Below are positions 36,647 through 36,871 of a DNA stretch of 36,871 nt, one piece after another. A program made the position numbers and the translations under genes. The stretch comes from Flavobacteriia bacterium. GTDB taxonomy: Bacteria > Bacteroidota > Bacteroidia > Flavobacteriales > Flavobacteriaceae. The notes under the pieces were generated by a model. The model was not told where the DNA came from. It saw nothing but the letters and a program-made list of their open reading frames with translations, and searched no databases. The stretch spans positions 1 through 36,871 of the forward strand of contig DAOUQH010000005.1 of assembly GCA_030625645.1 (NCBI GenBank), read 5' to 3'. The number at the start of each line of letters is the position of its first letter. Position 1 is the stretch's first letter.

Positions 36647-36871
36647 GTGATTCGAGAAGATTTTCTACACTATTTATGGAAATATAAATATTTTGCGGTT
36701 AATAAATTGCGAACTACGGCAAAAGAAACGATACAAATAATTAATGCAGGTGAGCATAATTTAAACTCTGGGCCAGATTTTTTTAACTCTAAAATTATTA
36801 TTGATAAACAAACTTGGGCAGGAAATGTAGAGATTCATGTAAAATCATCTGATTGGTATTTACATCATCAT
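36647..36871 (+). CDS. DUF2851 family protein, N-terminal part (runs off window)
   Basis: Own translation from GTG: MIREDFLHYLWKYKYFAVNKLRTTAKETIQIINAGEHNLNSGPDFFNSKIIIDKQTWAGNVEIHVKSSDWYLHHH; not in the supplied ORF track. Confidence 0.8.
   Translation, partial: MIREDFLHYLWKYKYFAVNKLRTTAKETIQIINAGEHNLNSGPDFFNSKIIIDKQTWAGNVEIHVKSSDWYLHHH

Noticed and set aside
1-36871. CRISPR arrays, prophage, transposons, tRNA or rRNA genes
   Set aside because: No regular spaced repeats, transposase or phage motifs, and no recognisable tRNA/rRNA sequence seen on reading; a tRNAscan/Infernal run would be needed to exclude small RNAs fully

Overview
AT-rich chromosomal window typical of Bacteroidota, probably Flavobacteriaceae: A-rich leaders, TAnnTTTG -7 boxes, a T9SS sorting domain and DUF368/DUF349/DUF2851 genes. 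It is densely packed with about 42 CDS, nearly all recognisable housekeeping or conserved families: udk, divIC-like, SulP transporter plus beta-carbonic anhydrase, tatD, arsC-like, TonB-type receptor, LuxC-like acyl-CoA reductase, LytTR regulator, mgsA/GlcNAc kinase, aroQ, xerD-type recombinase, PHP-ACT-ACT protein, acyl-CoA carboxylase, RluA-type synthase, yebC, tsaE, ald, rnz, pyrB, pyrR, TPR, two DUF368, aroE, DUF349, ettA-like ABC-F, NUDIX and a partial DUF2851. I see no CRISPR array, prophage, transposase, rRNA or tRNA, and no obvious defence or secondary-metabolite cluster. No clearly new multi-gene system is evident. The items most worth a second look are: (1) a PHP phosphatase-like domain fused to two C-terminal ACT domains; (2) a nearly cargo-less T9SS sorting-domain protein overlapping rnz by 4 nt inside a pyrR-pyrB-STAS-like-CTD-rnz gene string; (3) tandem divergent DUF368 (PopT-type) paralogues, the first with a promoter-like box only 5 nt from its ATG and the second overlapping aroE by GTGA; (4) a 54-aa membrane ORF absent from the supplied track; (5) a SulP/beta-CA pair whose SulP carries a long acidic insertion. 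All functional names come from reading motifs by eye; no database search was run.
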